A stretch of DNA of 10,881 nucleotides from Baffinella frigidus (GCA_026770585.1 MU646945.1:196623-207503); one strand, 5' to 3'; numbered from the stretch's first letter, positions 1-5,923 are shown. Notes: generated by a model not told the origin, from the letters alone. Translations and numbers: made by a program.

Positions 1-23
1 AAACCCCGCTACACTATCAAAAT

Positions 24-50
24 GAACCCTAAACCCTAACCCCCAAACCA
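24..50 (+). repeat. Short CCCTAAA-like tract before exon A
   Basis: A few CCCTAAA/CCCTAAC/CCCCAAA units precede the acceptor at 57-59, suggesting the upstream intron also ends in telomere-like repeat. The window begins inside that intron. Confidence 0.6.
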
Positions 51-59
51 CTAAAGCAG

Positions 60-148
60 GAGGAGGAGAAGGGGGGGGGCACAGGGTGCTGATTTTCGCG
101 CAGATGCGGGCAATGCTCGACCTTGTCGAGACAGAGCTCTTCGCCAAG
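60..148 (+). CDS. BTAF1: Mot1 exon A: motif [10 protein letters not shown]
   Basis: The exon reads [15 protein letters not shown], then VETELFAK from base 80, matching the family segment that opens helicase lobe 2. The 3' end AAG followed by GTACGT at 149 is a good donor, phase 0. The 5' border is less certain: CAG at 57-59 is the best acceptor, after a short CCCTAAA-like intron end. The first residues would then be Gly/Glu-rich and encoded by a G-run at 71-79, and several AG dinucleotides lie close by. Confidence 0.8.
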
Positions 149-3100
149 GTACGTCACATATATTTGATTTAATATATTTAATTTAATGTTTATTTTTGCA
201 ACGAAAACTACCACACTCAAGACAGCGCTCTTCGCCAAGGTACCCTCTATCCCCACGAGGCCACCCACGCGACCAGAATAAATGTCTATTTTAAACGTGT
301 GTAGTAATTTTCATAGAAAATCGGTCACGTGGCGCCCATTTTTCGGGCGCCACGTGACCAATTGCTGACTTTTGGCGTGTTTGCTGGGCAATGGTCCAAT
401 AATTGACTTAGGAATCTGTTCGCATAGATAGCCTCGTGTAGGGGGGCACAGGGTGCGGATTTTCGCGCAGACGCGGGCGATGTTGGATCTTGTCGAGACT
501 GAGCTCTTCGCCAACGTATTGTAGAATTCGGGTTGGCTTGGATTTTTCAAGGGTCGGGTCAGGTAAAAATCTGACGAAAATGCGCCGTTTTGTGTCAGCT
601 TATGCGTGGGAGATGCTATCTTGTTGTCAATATCATGCATAAGATAGCATAAAACTTCCTTTTTTTGAGAAAATCGTTTTTGCCTACCCGACCCCGAATC
701 CAAGTCAACCCGAATTCTACAATACCTCACGTGCCACACTCTACTTTTGACGGAGATCGGAGGCGAGAAAAAGTCAGAGGAAGAGTGTGGCACATACAGT
801 GGAGTATGCTATGCACACTCTGCTGTTCGCGCCTCGTGTCGGCGTGCTGGCGCCCCCTGCTGCATTACACACCGTCTCACCCTATGGAATGCCAGGTGTA
901 GGCTGATGCCGGGATGCGGGTATCCACTGGCGAGGTCGTATGTGTGGCCGCTCTGCCGTAACCCGTAATGCCGAGGTTTGTAATTATTATTTATTTGTGT
1001 AATTATTATTTATTCTTGTAATTCTTTGTTCTTATGTATTACTCTCAAGGCTGTAGATGAGTGATCCAAAAGGCTACGAGCCTTGGGACGAGCCTGGAAA
1101 GCAGTATGGAGGGTGTGGGCTACCTTCAACTCCAACCCATACAGCAAACGAGCCTCAAACATAGAAAGTCGGTGTACGGACTCTAAACGTAGGAACCTTC
1201 ATTTGATAAGCGAAATGTAGATTAGCTGTATTGCACACGCCTCAGTGCGGCAAACGAACTCTCAACATAGAAAGTGGTCCCCTGCTAAGGTCGTGTAAAG
1301 CAGCTCAGCCATAACCCCTAACTCCGAAACAGGACATGAAGGGGGTGATTTATCTACGCTTGGACGGGACCCCCCTACCCCTGGCATGGTCTTGTGAGGC
1401 AGAGCTCGCCCATAACCTGTCACCCCGTACCTTTCAAGCAGAAAATGAAGGGGGTGAGCTATCTGCGGCTCGACCCCCCCCCCCCCTTTCAATGTCTTGT
1501 GACGAAGAGCGCACCCCTAACCTGTCACACCAAAACCGTGGAGCAGGAAATGCAAGGAGTGAGTTATCTGCGGCTGGACAGGACCCCCCCCCCCCTGACA
1601 AGGTCGTGTAAAGCGGCTCAGCCCGAACCCGTGACCCCGAACCTTTCAAGCAGGAAATGACGGGGGTGAGTTATCTGCGGCTGGACGGGACCACGCCCCC
1701 CGCGAAGCGCTTTTCGGTCCAGCACAAGTTCAACGGCGACCCAACTGTACACTCTAAACCCTAAACCCTAAACCCTGAACCCTAAACCCTGAACCCCAAA
1801 CCCTAAACCCCAAACCCCAAACCCCAAATCCAAATCCCTAAACCCAAATCCCAAAATCTCAAACCCCAAACCCCAAAACCCAAACCCCAAACCCCAAAAC
1901 CCAAACCCCAAACCCCAAACCTAAAACTCAAACCCCCAAACCCCAAACCCCAAACCCCAAACCCCAAACCCGACCCCAAACCGTACACCCTGACCCAGGT
2001 GGATGTGCTACTGCTGACGACGTCGGTGGGGGGGTTGGGCTTGACACTCACAGGGGCGGATACCGTCGTGTTCTTGGAGCACGATTGGAACCCGATGAAG
2101 GACCTCCAGGTGATATATCTCTGCCTCAGGCGGGTTGGCTGATCGCTTGAGAGAGAGCGAGAGAGAGAGGGAAAAGAGGGAAATACAGAACGAGGAAGAG
2201 GGAGAGGGAGAGGGAGCGAAAAAGAGGGAGTGAGGGAGAGGGAGCGAGAGAGGGAGCGAGAGAGGGAGCGAGAGAGGGAGCGAGAGAGCGCTAGAGAGAG
2301 AGGCAGCACCTGGCTAGCGTCGCGTTGCGCTCCTCGAGCAGGAATGACTGATGTGTACCACACACCCGGCAAATCAACTTCTGGTTCTCTCATTTTGAGG
2401 AAACCATATTAACTTAGGCAGAGCTAGGTGGTGGCACACAGCCCCGTTTTTGGACGTTGATGTTTCCATCTGCCGTGCTGCTGACCACTTCGGTCACGCC
2501 AGTACTCAAGTAGGACGCGACAGTTTTTGGTGCAGGTCGTCAGTAATTCGAGGCTCGTAACCGTGATTCTCTTTTTGGCCCCCTTCACATTTGGGGTTGG
2601 GCTTGACGCTGACGGGGGCGGATACCGTCGTGTTCTTGGAGCACGATTGGAACCCGACGAAGGACCTCCAGGTGATTGCATACGCAAACACTTATAATTT
2701 ATAAACTGGATTCAATCAAAATTACTACATAGGACGGTCTTTACTAGTAATATAAAAGCCAACGTGTAGTAATTTTGATTGAAATCCATTTTATAAATTA
2801 TAAGTGTTTCCATGTGAGATTGCACAGACAATGTACCCCATTAGGGACTAGTGGGAGGGCCACCCACGGGGGGCTACAAGCCTCCCGTGCGGATGACACA
2901 CTCTCCCGTTCTCTCGGAGAGAGATTTGGCGATGAGGCGGTAGACATTGACAGTCTTCACTGTACAAGAGAATCATGTATTGAACCCGAGCACTATCCCG
3001 TAAGTGGCCAGTAGGCTTATCCCTTAAGTGTAACCCCCTCTTTACAAGTAATATTAGGAGGCCGGACACTCTCCCCGTTTTTAGGAGGCCGGACACTCTC

Positions 3101-5078
3101 CCCGTTTTTAGGGAACGGGACACTCTCCCCGTTCTCCCGGAGAGAGATTTTGTTTTGACTGATGGCACGCCGGGATCACCACGACATCACGAGCGGGATA
3201 ATCATGATAGGCCCCTGAGGGGTCATCATTATAGGCCCCCGAGACGGGACTATCCTGGTGACGACATCGCACGGCGAGCCTGAAATTATTATTGTGAGGC
3301 GGGCCTATCCACGTTTCAGCCAACGGGGCCTTTGATGATGTGTCCTTCCAAATGATTCTGGTACAAGGTGCAATTCATTTCAGGGTAAGGGGCTTGAAAT
3401 GATCCCCGGAAAAATGGGGACGTTAGAACTCGGGCGCTGCTACGTGGATGCCGACCGATGCCAAGCGATCCATGCTCATCTCGAAAGATAACTGAATCAG
3501 TTCCCTAATTAGCGCTTTCATTCAATTAGGAGGCCTAATTAAATTTGCTATGTCCTAACTAATTTCTCCCATTCAACCTCCTATTGCAAAGAAACTGATT
3601 CAGTTATCTTCCGAGATGAATGCCGTCGGTTTCCGTTGTCCCGGACGCGCTTGCTGCTTTGTGCAATGTGTTGCAGCCACCGCAAGGCTGCAACACTGCT
3701 CTGCCCACTTGAAACGTTAATAGGGTAACGGCCTGAAAATGGGGTAGTTAGGCCTACGGCATTGCCTAGGACCTCCTACCGTAGGCCGAGACTTTTTGGT
3801 CCTAGGATCCCTCGGCCTACGGTAGGAGGTCCTAGGCAATGCCGTAGGCCTAACTACCCCATTTTCAGGACGTTAGCCTATGAACGTCTTCCCGTGTGAG
3901 CGAGCGTACATGTGCACGGCTCACCCGCTTTGATCTCCACAAAAGTATCAATTAATTTCTTTTGGTGTCACGAAATTTACTACACAAATGCTCTACTATT
4001 ACTTTTATGCGCAAATCGTGTAGTAATTTTCGTTGCCCAAAAGCAACTGATTAATACTTTTATGGAGATGAGCTTTCTTGCACTCCCTGCGATATTCCCC
4101 ACCTTGGCACCTTGGCCCGTATAGGCTTGAGGATTTAGGGTGTATGGGTTAGGGTTTAGGGTTGAATCGGCGCGTGGCTTGCAGGCAATGGACCGAGCGC
4201 ACAGGATCGATCAGAAGAAGACAGTCAACCGTAGTCACCTCCGCATGCTTAACTACCCTGAATTGACAATATTGATGTTACCCTGAATTGACAATATTGA
4301 TGTGATTTCGTTACCATATTACTGTTGGCGTTGCAGTCGATTGACCGGGCGCACTACATCGGGCAGAAAAAGACTGTCAACCGTAGTCAATCCCATAGGC
4401 TTAACTAGTCAATTCCATAGGCTTAACTACCTGGGTGTGCAGGCAATGGACCGGGCGCACCGGATTGGGCAGAAGAAGACTGTCAATGTCTACCGACTCA
4501 TCGCCCAAGGCTCCCTCGAGGAGCGCATCATGGGTCTCACCCCTACACCCTACACCCTACACCCTACACCCTACACCCTACACCCTACGCCCTACACCCT
4601 ACACCCGACACCCTGCACCCTACACCCTACACCCTGCACCCTGCACCCTACACCCTACACCCTTGACCCTACACCCTACACCCTACACCCCACACCCCAC
4701 ACCCTACACCCTTGACCCTACAACGTACACCCTGCACCGTACACCCTACACCCTACACCCTACACCCTACACCCTGCACCGTACACCCTACACCATAAAC
4801 ACTAAACACTCAACACTCAACACTCAACACTAAACCCTGAACCCTGAGCCCTAAACCCCAAACCATACACCCTAAACCCTAAACTCTAAACCCTAAACCC
4901 TAAACCCTAAACCCTAAACCAGAAGCCCGTAAACCCTCAACCCTCAACCCTCAACCCGAAACCCGAAACCCCAACCCCTACACCCTAAACCCTAAACCCA
5001 ATGCCAGGCATGCAGCGCTTCAAACTGTCTGTGGCAAACTCGGTCGTCACGCAGGACAACGCCGCTTTACAATCCATG
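60..5078 (+). CDS. BTAF1: Mot1/BTAF1-type SNF2 ATPase, C-terminal helicase lobe (partial, five exons)
   Basis: Joining 60-148, 1654-1746, 1999-2109, 4443-4533 and 5008-5078 gives one uninterrupted frame. In order it carries HRVLIFAQ (SNF2 motif IV), [31 protein letters not shown] with [11 protein letters not shown] (motif V), [12 protein letters not shown] (motif VI with the arginine-finger region) and [12 protein letters not shown] ending in LQSM. The last block, and the EHDWNP wording, are typical of Mot1/BTAF1 rather than other SNF2 proteins. The family uses ATP to remove TBP from DNA in the nucleus and so redistributes TBP among promoters. Introns are GT-AG with phases 0, 0, 0 and 1, consistent on both sides. 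The N-terminal HEAT repeats and first helicase lobe lie upstream of the window. The final residues (family ending near TDQLLDLF) and stop were not found after 5078. One family-typical Asn in motif V (GLNLT) is Thr here (GLTLT). Expression is inferred only from the intact frame. Confidence 0.85.
221..243 (+). pseudogene. Short copy of exon A 3' end plus donor
   Basis: The stretch nearly repeats 128-151, the last codons of exon A (T-x-L-F-A-K) and the GTAC donor start, with one or two changes. It lies 90 bp downstream inside intron 1. It is too short to be an exon on its own but duplicates the splice donor. Confidence 0.6.
323..359. repeat. Perfect 15-bp stem hairpin
   Basis: GGTCACGTGGCGCCC (323-337) pairs exactly with 345-359 around a 7-base loop. 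It follows the motif GTGTAGTAATTTTC at 299-312, which recurs beside other inverted repeats in the window. Confidence 0.8.
443..515 (+). pseudogene. Second copy of exon A 3' part, HRVRIFAQ
   Basis: It reads [15 protein letters not shown] then VETELFAN in the same frame, against [15 protein letters not shown] and VETELFAK in exon A. The preceding G-run is also copied. Four codons differ silently and three change a residue (L to R, M to T, K to N). The donor-like GTA that follows is interrupted by a MITE. It could be a decayed duplicate, an alternative exon, or a fragment from a diverged second Mot1 copy. Confidence 0.75.
519..722. mobile_element. MITE-like element with TTGTAG ends, TA target duplication
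   Basis: The ends TTGTAGAATTCGGGTTG and CAACCCGAATTCTACAA are exact inverted repeats, and the similarity continues with gaps for about 50 bp. TA flanks both sides (517-518 and 723-724). Removing the insert joins GCCAACGTA to CCTCAC, resembling GCCAAGGTACGTCAC after exon A, so it entered the TA of a copied splice donor. No ORF inside suggests a transposase. Confidence 0.75.
730..794. repeat. 65-bp hairpin element, GTGCCACACTCT ends
   Basis: GTGCCACACTCT at 730-741 is matched by AGAGTGTGGCAC at 783-794. Weaker pairing continues inward for roughly ten bases. It could be a very small foldback element; no clear target duplication is seen. Confidence 0.55.
1095..1653 (+). repeat. Tandem array of the exon B acceptor border (about 107-bp units)
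   Basis: Units carry the end of an intron, a CAG or near-CAG acceptor, and the first twelve or so codons of exon B. ATG positions 1336, 1445, 1550 and 1657 are spaced 109, 105 and 107 bp. Translations are [35 protein letters not shown] and the intact [13 protein letters not shown] more diverged unit at 1106 reads [11 protein letters not shown], and a very decayed one may lie at 1215. Only the last unit continues into the full exon. Confidence 0.8.
1654..1746 (+). CDS. BTAF1: Mot1 exon B: YLRLDG block
   Basis: This exon is 31 codons with both ends in phase 0. It reads [18 protein letters not shown] and ends [14 protein letters not shown] followed by a short loop and the F-N-D-P sequence is the usual SNF2/Mot1 block between motifs IV and V. 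The acceptor is CAG at 1651-1653 and the donor is GTACAC at 1747. Choosing this donor makes the next exon continue as T|VDVLLL, as in the family (S-I-D-V-L-L-L). It is the last and only complete member of a tandem array of acceptor-plus-exon-start units. Confidence 0.87.
1751..1985 (+). repeat. Telomere-like CCCTAAA/CCCCAAA array filling intron 2
   Basis: Starting four bases after the donor GT, the tract is CCCTAAA for about seven units, then degenerates to CCCCAAA and relatives up to the acceptor of exon C. CCCTAAA is the complement of the TTTAGGG telomere unit. It is interstitial here because coding exons flank it on both sides. Intron 2 (1747-1998) contains almost nothing else. Confidence 0.85.
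1999..2109 (+). CDS. BTAF1: Mot1 exon C: motif V, DWNP
   Basis: This exon is 37 codons, phase 0 at both ends, reading [15 protein letters not shown] and later [15 protein letters not shown]. This is SNF2 motif V plus the D-W-N-P signature used for ATP and DNA coupling. The acceptor is CAG at 1996-1998, directly after a CCCCAAA-type array. The donor is GTGATA at 2110. The Thr in GLTLT replaces the usual Asn. A second, interrupted copy lies downstream at 2475-2671. Confidence 0.88.
2142..2302 (+). repeat. GA-rich microsatellite with 12-bp GGGAGCGAGAGA units
   Basis: The sense strand is almost pure purine. Between about 2238 and 2288 the 12-bp unit GGGAGCGAGAGA repeats about four times, flanked by looser GAGAGA/GAGGGA runs. 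It is low-complexity; the Arg/Glu or Ser/Leu ORFs crossing it have no other support. Confidence 0.85.
2475..2671 (+). pseudogene. Interrupted second copy of exon C with donor
   Basis: The part at 2475-2495 reads VLLTTSV. After about 95 unrelated bases, 2593-2671 reads [10 protein letters not shown] and [15 protein letters not shown], followed by the donor-like GTGATT. Over 2593-2671 only four bases differ from exon C, three of them silent (ACA to ACG twice, CTC to CTG) and one M to T. GTTGATGT just upstream (about 2457-2464) may be the V-D-V start. The interruption makes it non-coding as it stands. Confidence 0.72.
2686..2809. mobile_element. AT-rich foldback element, 45-bp arms
   Basis: The arms at 2686-2730 and 2764-2809 are inverted copies with a few mismatches and one gap. 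They start AAACACTTATAATTTATAAA and end inward at the motif GTGTAGTAATTTT. The spacer is 33 bp. It sits 14 bp after the donor of the exon C copy. No coding capacity. Confidence 0.75.
2895..3152 (+). repeat. GGACACTCTCCCCGTT tandem and dispersed repeat
   Basis: A 27-bp unit beginning TTAGGAGGCCGGACACTC occurs twice in tandem from 3056. A related unit ending in TCTCCCGGAGAGAGATTT follows at 3113-3150. A similar end, GTTCTCTCGGAGAGAGATTT, stands alone at 2907-2926. Function unknown. Confidence 0.65.
3477..3618. mobile_element. Inverted-repeat element, CATCTCG...CGAGATG
   Basis: CATCTCGAAAGATAACTGAA with the following TCAGTT at the left matches the inverse of the right end, AACTGATTCAGTTATCTTCC then GAGATG, over about 27 bp with one mismatch. 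The interior is AT-rich with repeated CTAATTA words. It is non-coding. Confidence 0.65.
3668..3696. repeat. Perfect 11-bp stem hairpin
   Basis: GTGTTGCAGCC (3668-3678) pairs exactly with GGCTGCAACAC (3686-3696) around a 7-base loop. It lies between two inverted-repeat elements in intron 3. It is not followed by a T-run. Confidence 0.6.
3715..3886. mobile_element. Palindromic MITE with 76-bp arms (family 2)
   Basis: The arms at 3715-3790 and 3811-3886 are inverted copies: the inner 50 or more bases match perfectly and the outer 26 have three mismatches. The arms carry CCTGAAAATGGGGTAGTTAG and a CCTAGGACC...CCGTAGG core. One-ended relatives occur at 6850-6918 and 7257-7334, and short end pieces occur beside the exon D copies. 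The perfect inner pairing suggests recent insertion or arm conversion. Confidence 0.8.
3933..4069. mobile_element. AT-rich foldback element, about 52-bp arms
   Basis: The left arm (3933-3985) begins ATCTCCACAAAAGTATCAAT and the right arm (4018-4069) is its inverse with several mismatches. Both end inward at GTGTAGTAATTTTC-like words with a 32-bp spacer. The layout matches the 2686-2809 element, although the outer arms differ. Confidence 0.7.
4132..4163 (+). repeat. Short TTTAGGG tract, G-rich on the sense strand
   Basis: A few TTTAGGG/TTAGGG/TGTATGGG units lie just upstream of the first exon D copy. The orientation is opposite to the arrays in introns 2 and 4. Confidence 0.7.
4185..4229 (+). 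pseudogene. Truncated copy 1 of exon D start, DRAHRIDQ
   Basis: After a GCAG acceptor it reads [15 protein letters not shown]. It then leaves the exon sequence at the same point as copy 2, continuing CGTAGTCA. The key Gly of R-I-G-Q is Asp, which would damage motif VI. The other five codon differences from exon D are silent. Confidence 0.8.
4254..4303 (+). repeat. Exact 25-bp tandem duplication
   Basis: TACCCTGAATTGACAATATT plus GATGT occurs twice head to tail without change, between the two truncated exon D copies. Confidence 0.85.
4337..4381 (+). pseudogene. Truncated copy 2 of exon D start, DRAHYIGQ
   Basis: After a GCAG acceptor it reads [15 protein letters not shown], then CGTAGTCA as in copy 1. 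The motif VI Arg is replaced by Tyr. Three codon differences from exon D are silent and three change a residue. The shared breakpoint with copy 1 shows that one truncated unit was itself duplicated. Confidence 0.78.
4386..4429 (+). repeat. 22-bp tandem duplication (CCATAGGCTTAACTA)
   Basis: GTCAATCCCATAGGCTTAAC plus TA is repeated once with a single C/T change. The word CCATAGGCTTAACTACC also occurs in family 2 element ends (7287 region; reversed near 5932), linking this intron end to those elements. Confidence 0.75.
4443..4533 (+). CDS. BTAF1: Mot1 exon D: motif [10 protein letters not shown]
   Basis: This exon is 30 codons plus one base. It reads [15 protein letters not shown], then [15 protein letters not shown], and begins exactly where exon C stopped (DLQ|AMDRAH). 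Motif VI carries the conserved arginines and the R-I-G-Q turn. The acceptor is CAG at 4440-4442. The donor GTCTCA at 4534 leaves one G, which combines with GC of the next exon to give Gly, as in the family I-M-G. Two truncated copies of its first half precede it. Confidence 0.9.
4534..5007 (+). repeat. Intron 4: CCCTACA then CCCTAAA heptamer array
   Basis: From about 4541 to 4797 the sense strand is mostly CCCTACA units with scattered CCCTGCA, CCGTACA and CCCTTGA variants. A CACTCAA/CACTAAA patch follows, then CCCTAAA units to about 5000. The donor at 4534 and acceptor at 5007 abut the array, so the intron is essentially all repeat. The Thr/Pro/Tyr/Leu/His ORFs across it are repeat translations. 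Confidence 0.88.
5008..5078 (+). CDS. BTAF1: Mot1 exon E: C-terminal QRFKL segment
   Basis: The exon reads [20 protein letters not shown] and then QSM, preceded by the Gly shared with exon D. This is the Mot1-specific segment after motif VI (family Q-K-F-K-x-x-x-A-N-T-V). The acceptor is CCAG at 5004-5007. The end is set at ATG 5076-5078 because GTCACC follows and family similarity stops there, but this donor is weak. No exon supplying the last ten or so residues and stop was recognised before the end of the window, so the end could be missed, further downstream, or lost. Confidence 0.82.
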
Positions 5079-5096
5079 GTCACCGCCGGAGTTCCC

Positions 5097-5207
5097 CACC
5101 CTACACTCCACACCCTACTTCATACACCCTACACCCTGCACCCTACTTCCTACAACCTACACCCTACACCTTGCACCCTACACCCTACACCCTACACCCT
5201 ACACCCT
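5097..5207 (+). repeat. CCCTACA array after exon E
   Basis: CCCTACA heptamers with some CCCTACTT and CCTTGCA variants begin about 18 bases after the putative exon E donor and end at a hairpin. This is probably the start of a fifth intron of the same type as intron 4. Confidence 0.8.
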
Positions 5208-5230
5208 ATGCGCCCCTCAGGGGGCGCATA
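5207..5230. repeat. Perfect 10-bp stem hairpin ending the heptamer array
   Basis: TATGCGCCCC and GGGGCGCATA pair perfectly around TCAG, exactly where the CCCTACA array stops. Confidence 0.7.
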
Positions 5231-5372
5231 ACCTAGCTATGCCCCAGTCTATTTGGGCCAACCAATTTGGTGAGCCCAGGCTCTTTCCCGCTCCAAAGTT
5301 GACGGATCTGTATCGCGAATCCAGAATGTCAACTTGGGAATTCGGTGAACCCGCGTGAGGAGGAGCTAGGTT
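5230..5372. other. Possible degenerate inverted-repeat element
   Basis: AACCTAGCT at the left is mirrored by AGCTAGGTT at the right, and AAGTTGAC/GTCAACTT lie inside. Pairing elsewhere is poor, so this is only a candidate old element. No gene is seen. Confidence 0.3.
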
Positions 5373-5405
5373 CAAAAGGTTTCGTAATTGAACCTGAAAT
5401 GGTGG

Positions 5406-5481
5406 ATCTAGGGTCTAGGGTCTAGGGTTTAGTGTTGAGGGGTCGAGGGCTTAAAGTCTAGGGTCTAGGGTCTCGGGTCTC
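5406..5481 (+). repeat. TCTAGGG telomere-like variant array
   Basis: Several TCTAGGG units with one TTTAGGG-like junction appear, G-rich on the + strand and interrupted in the middle by unrelated sequence. Confidence 0.7.
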
Positions 5482-5577
5482 GGACACCTCCCCCTAGTTC
5501 TCTCCATCTTCTGTAATGCTTGCCAAACGTTTCGAGTTTTTCAAACTGGTCACACAGCGGGCTACGAAGGGATTTTT

Positions 5578-5682
5578 GGGCACTGACAGTCCGAGTTTCC
5601 GTTACCTTATCCGTAGGAACCCCCCTATGTCCGTACGGGTTGCCTACTGTAGGGTCCTAGGTCGTATCGCTGAGGGATTATT
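5578..5682. repeat. About 100-bp repeat, inverted partner at 6330-6432
   Basis: The segment containing ACAGTCCGAGTTTCCGTTAC and ending in GCTGAGGGATTATT is nearly the reverse complement of 6330-6432, with only a handful of changes. It includes the shared core CCTACTGTAGGGTCCTAGG at 5643-5661. The pair may be ends of a larger element of about 855 bp, or two oppositely inserted copies. Confidence 0.78.
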
Positions 5683-5906
5683 CTAAATCCCATCGAAGTC
5701 TGCTGTGTAGAATGGCGGCCATTCCAAAATGCGCGCATTTTTTTAGCTCGAATTGATCATGGTGGGCGCGCGTGGCAGGACACTTCCTCTCTCCTCGACG
5801 GATTCGCTTCCGAAAAGGTCCTGACACCCTCCCCTCGTTGGCTCACAAGCACGGTGCCTGCACCTCCGCCCGGCCATATCCTCCGCACCCTGCGGCGCCG
5901 CAGCGA

Positions 5907-5923
5907 ATCGGGGCAGAAGAAGA
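5907..5923 (+). pseudogene. Possible small fragment of exon D
   Basis: GGGGCAGAAGAAGAC shares 14 consecutive bases with exon D (R-I-G-Q-K-K coding). It is preceded by CGAATC, resembling CGGATT, but an extra G shifts the frame. It joins directly to a reversed family 2 end. Chance is possible at this length. Confidence 0.35.

Larger units (their letters stand above)
149..1653 (+). other. Intron 1 of the Mot1 gene (1505 bp)
   Basis: GT at 149 and AG at 1653 bound the interval between exons A and B, both phase 0. Near its 5' end are two copies of the exon A end with donor. Near its 3' end is a tandem array of the exon B acceptor border. Between them lie an AT-rich tract, a 15-bp-stem hairpin, a MITE and a 65-bp hairpin element. 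About 795-1094 holds nothing recognisable except a 17-bp AT-rich direct repeat at 979-995 and 998-1014. Confidence 0.8.
2110..4442 (+). other. Intron 3 of the Mot1 gene (2333 bp)
   Basis: It runs between exons C and D, phase 0 on both sides, GT at 2110 and AG at 4442. It holds a GA-rich microsatellite, an interrupted copy of exon C, four inverted-repeat elements, tandem repeats and two copies of the exon D start. No ORF inside resembles a known protein apart from the exon copies. Confidence 0.75.

Noticed and set aside
1-50. CCCTAAA at the window start as a chromosome end
   Set aside because: Only a few units, followed by an acceptor and a Mot1 exon, and similar arrays lie inside the gene. 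It is interstitial.
700-760. Dinoflagellate spliced-leader sequence
   Set aside because: I looked for the known leader and its gene-cassette form; only short chance similarities such as GGCCATT words were found.
311-793. 160-residue minus-strand ORF
   Set aside because: It spans a hairpin, the exon A copy in antisense and a whole MITE. No family resemblance.
1803-2393. 196-residue minus-strand ORF
   Set aside because: Its composition is the translation of the GA microsatellite and CCCCAAA array, and it runs opposite to and across exon C.
515-2500. Assembly error as the cause of repeated exons
   Set aside because: The copies differ by several substitutions each, have distinct breakpoints and contain different insertions, so misassembled identical reads do not explain them. 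A collapse of diverged haplotypes is still worth checking with long reads.
4302-4833. Long + strand ORFs rich in Thr-Leu-His-Pro-Tyr
   Set aside because: They read through exon D (or its copy) into the CCCTACA array. The helicase frame ends at the donor at 4534 and resumes at 5008.
60-5078. Whole Mot1 segment as a pseudogene
   Set aside because: All five exons are in frame, splice sites are GT-AG, phases match and helicase motifs are intact. Only the extra copies are damaged, though the missing last exon leaves some doubt.
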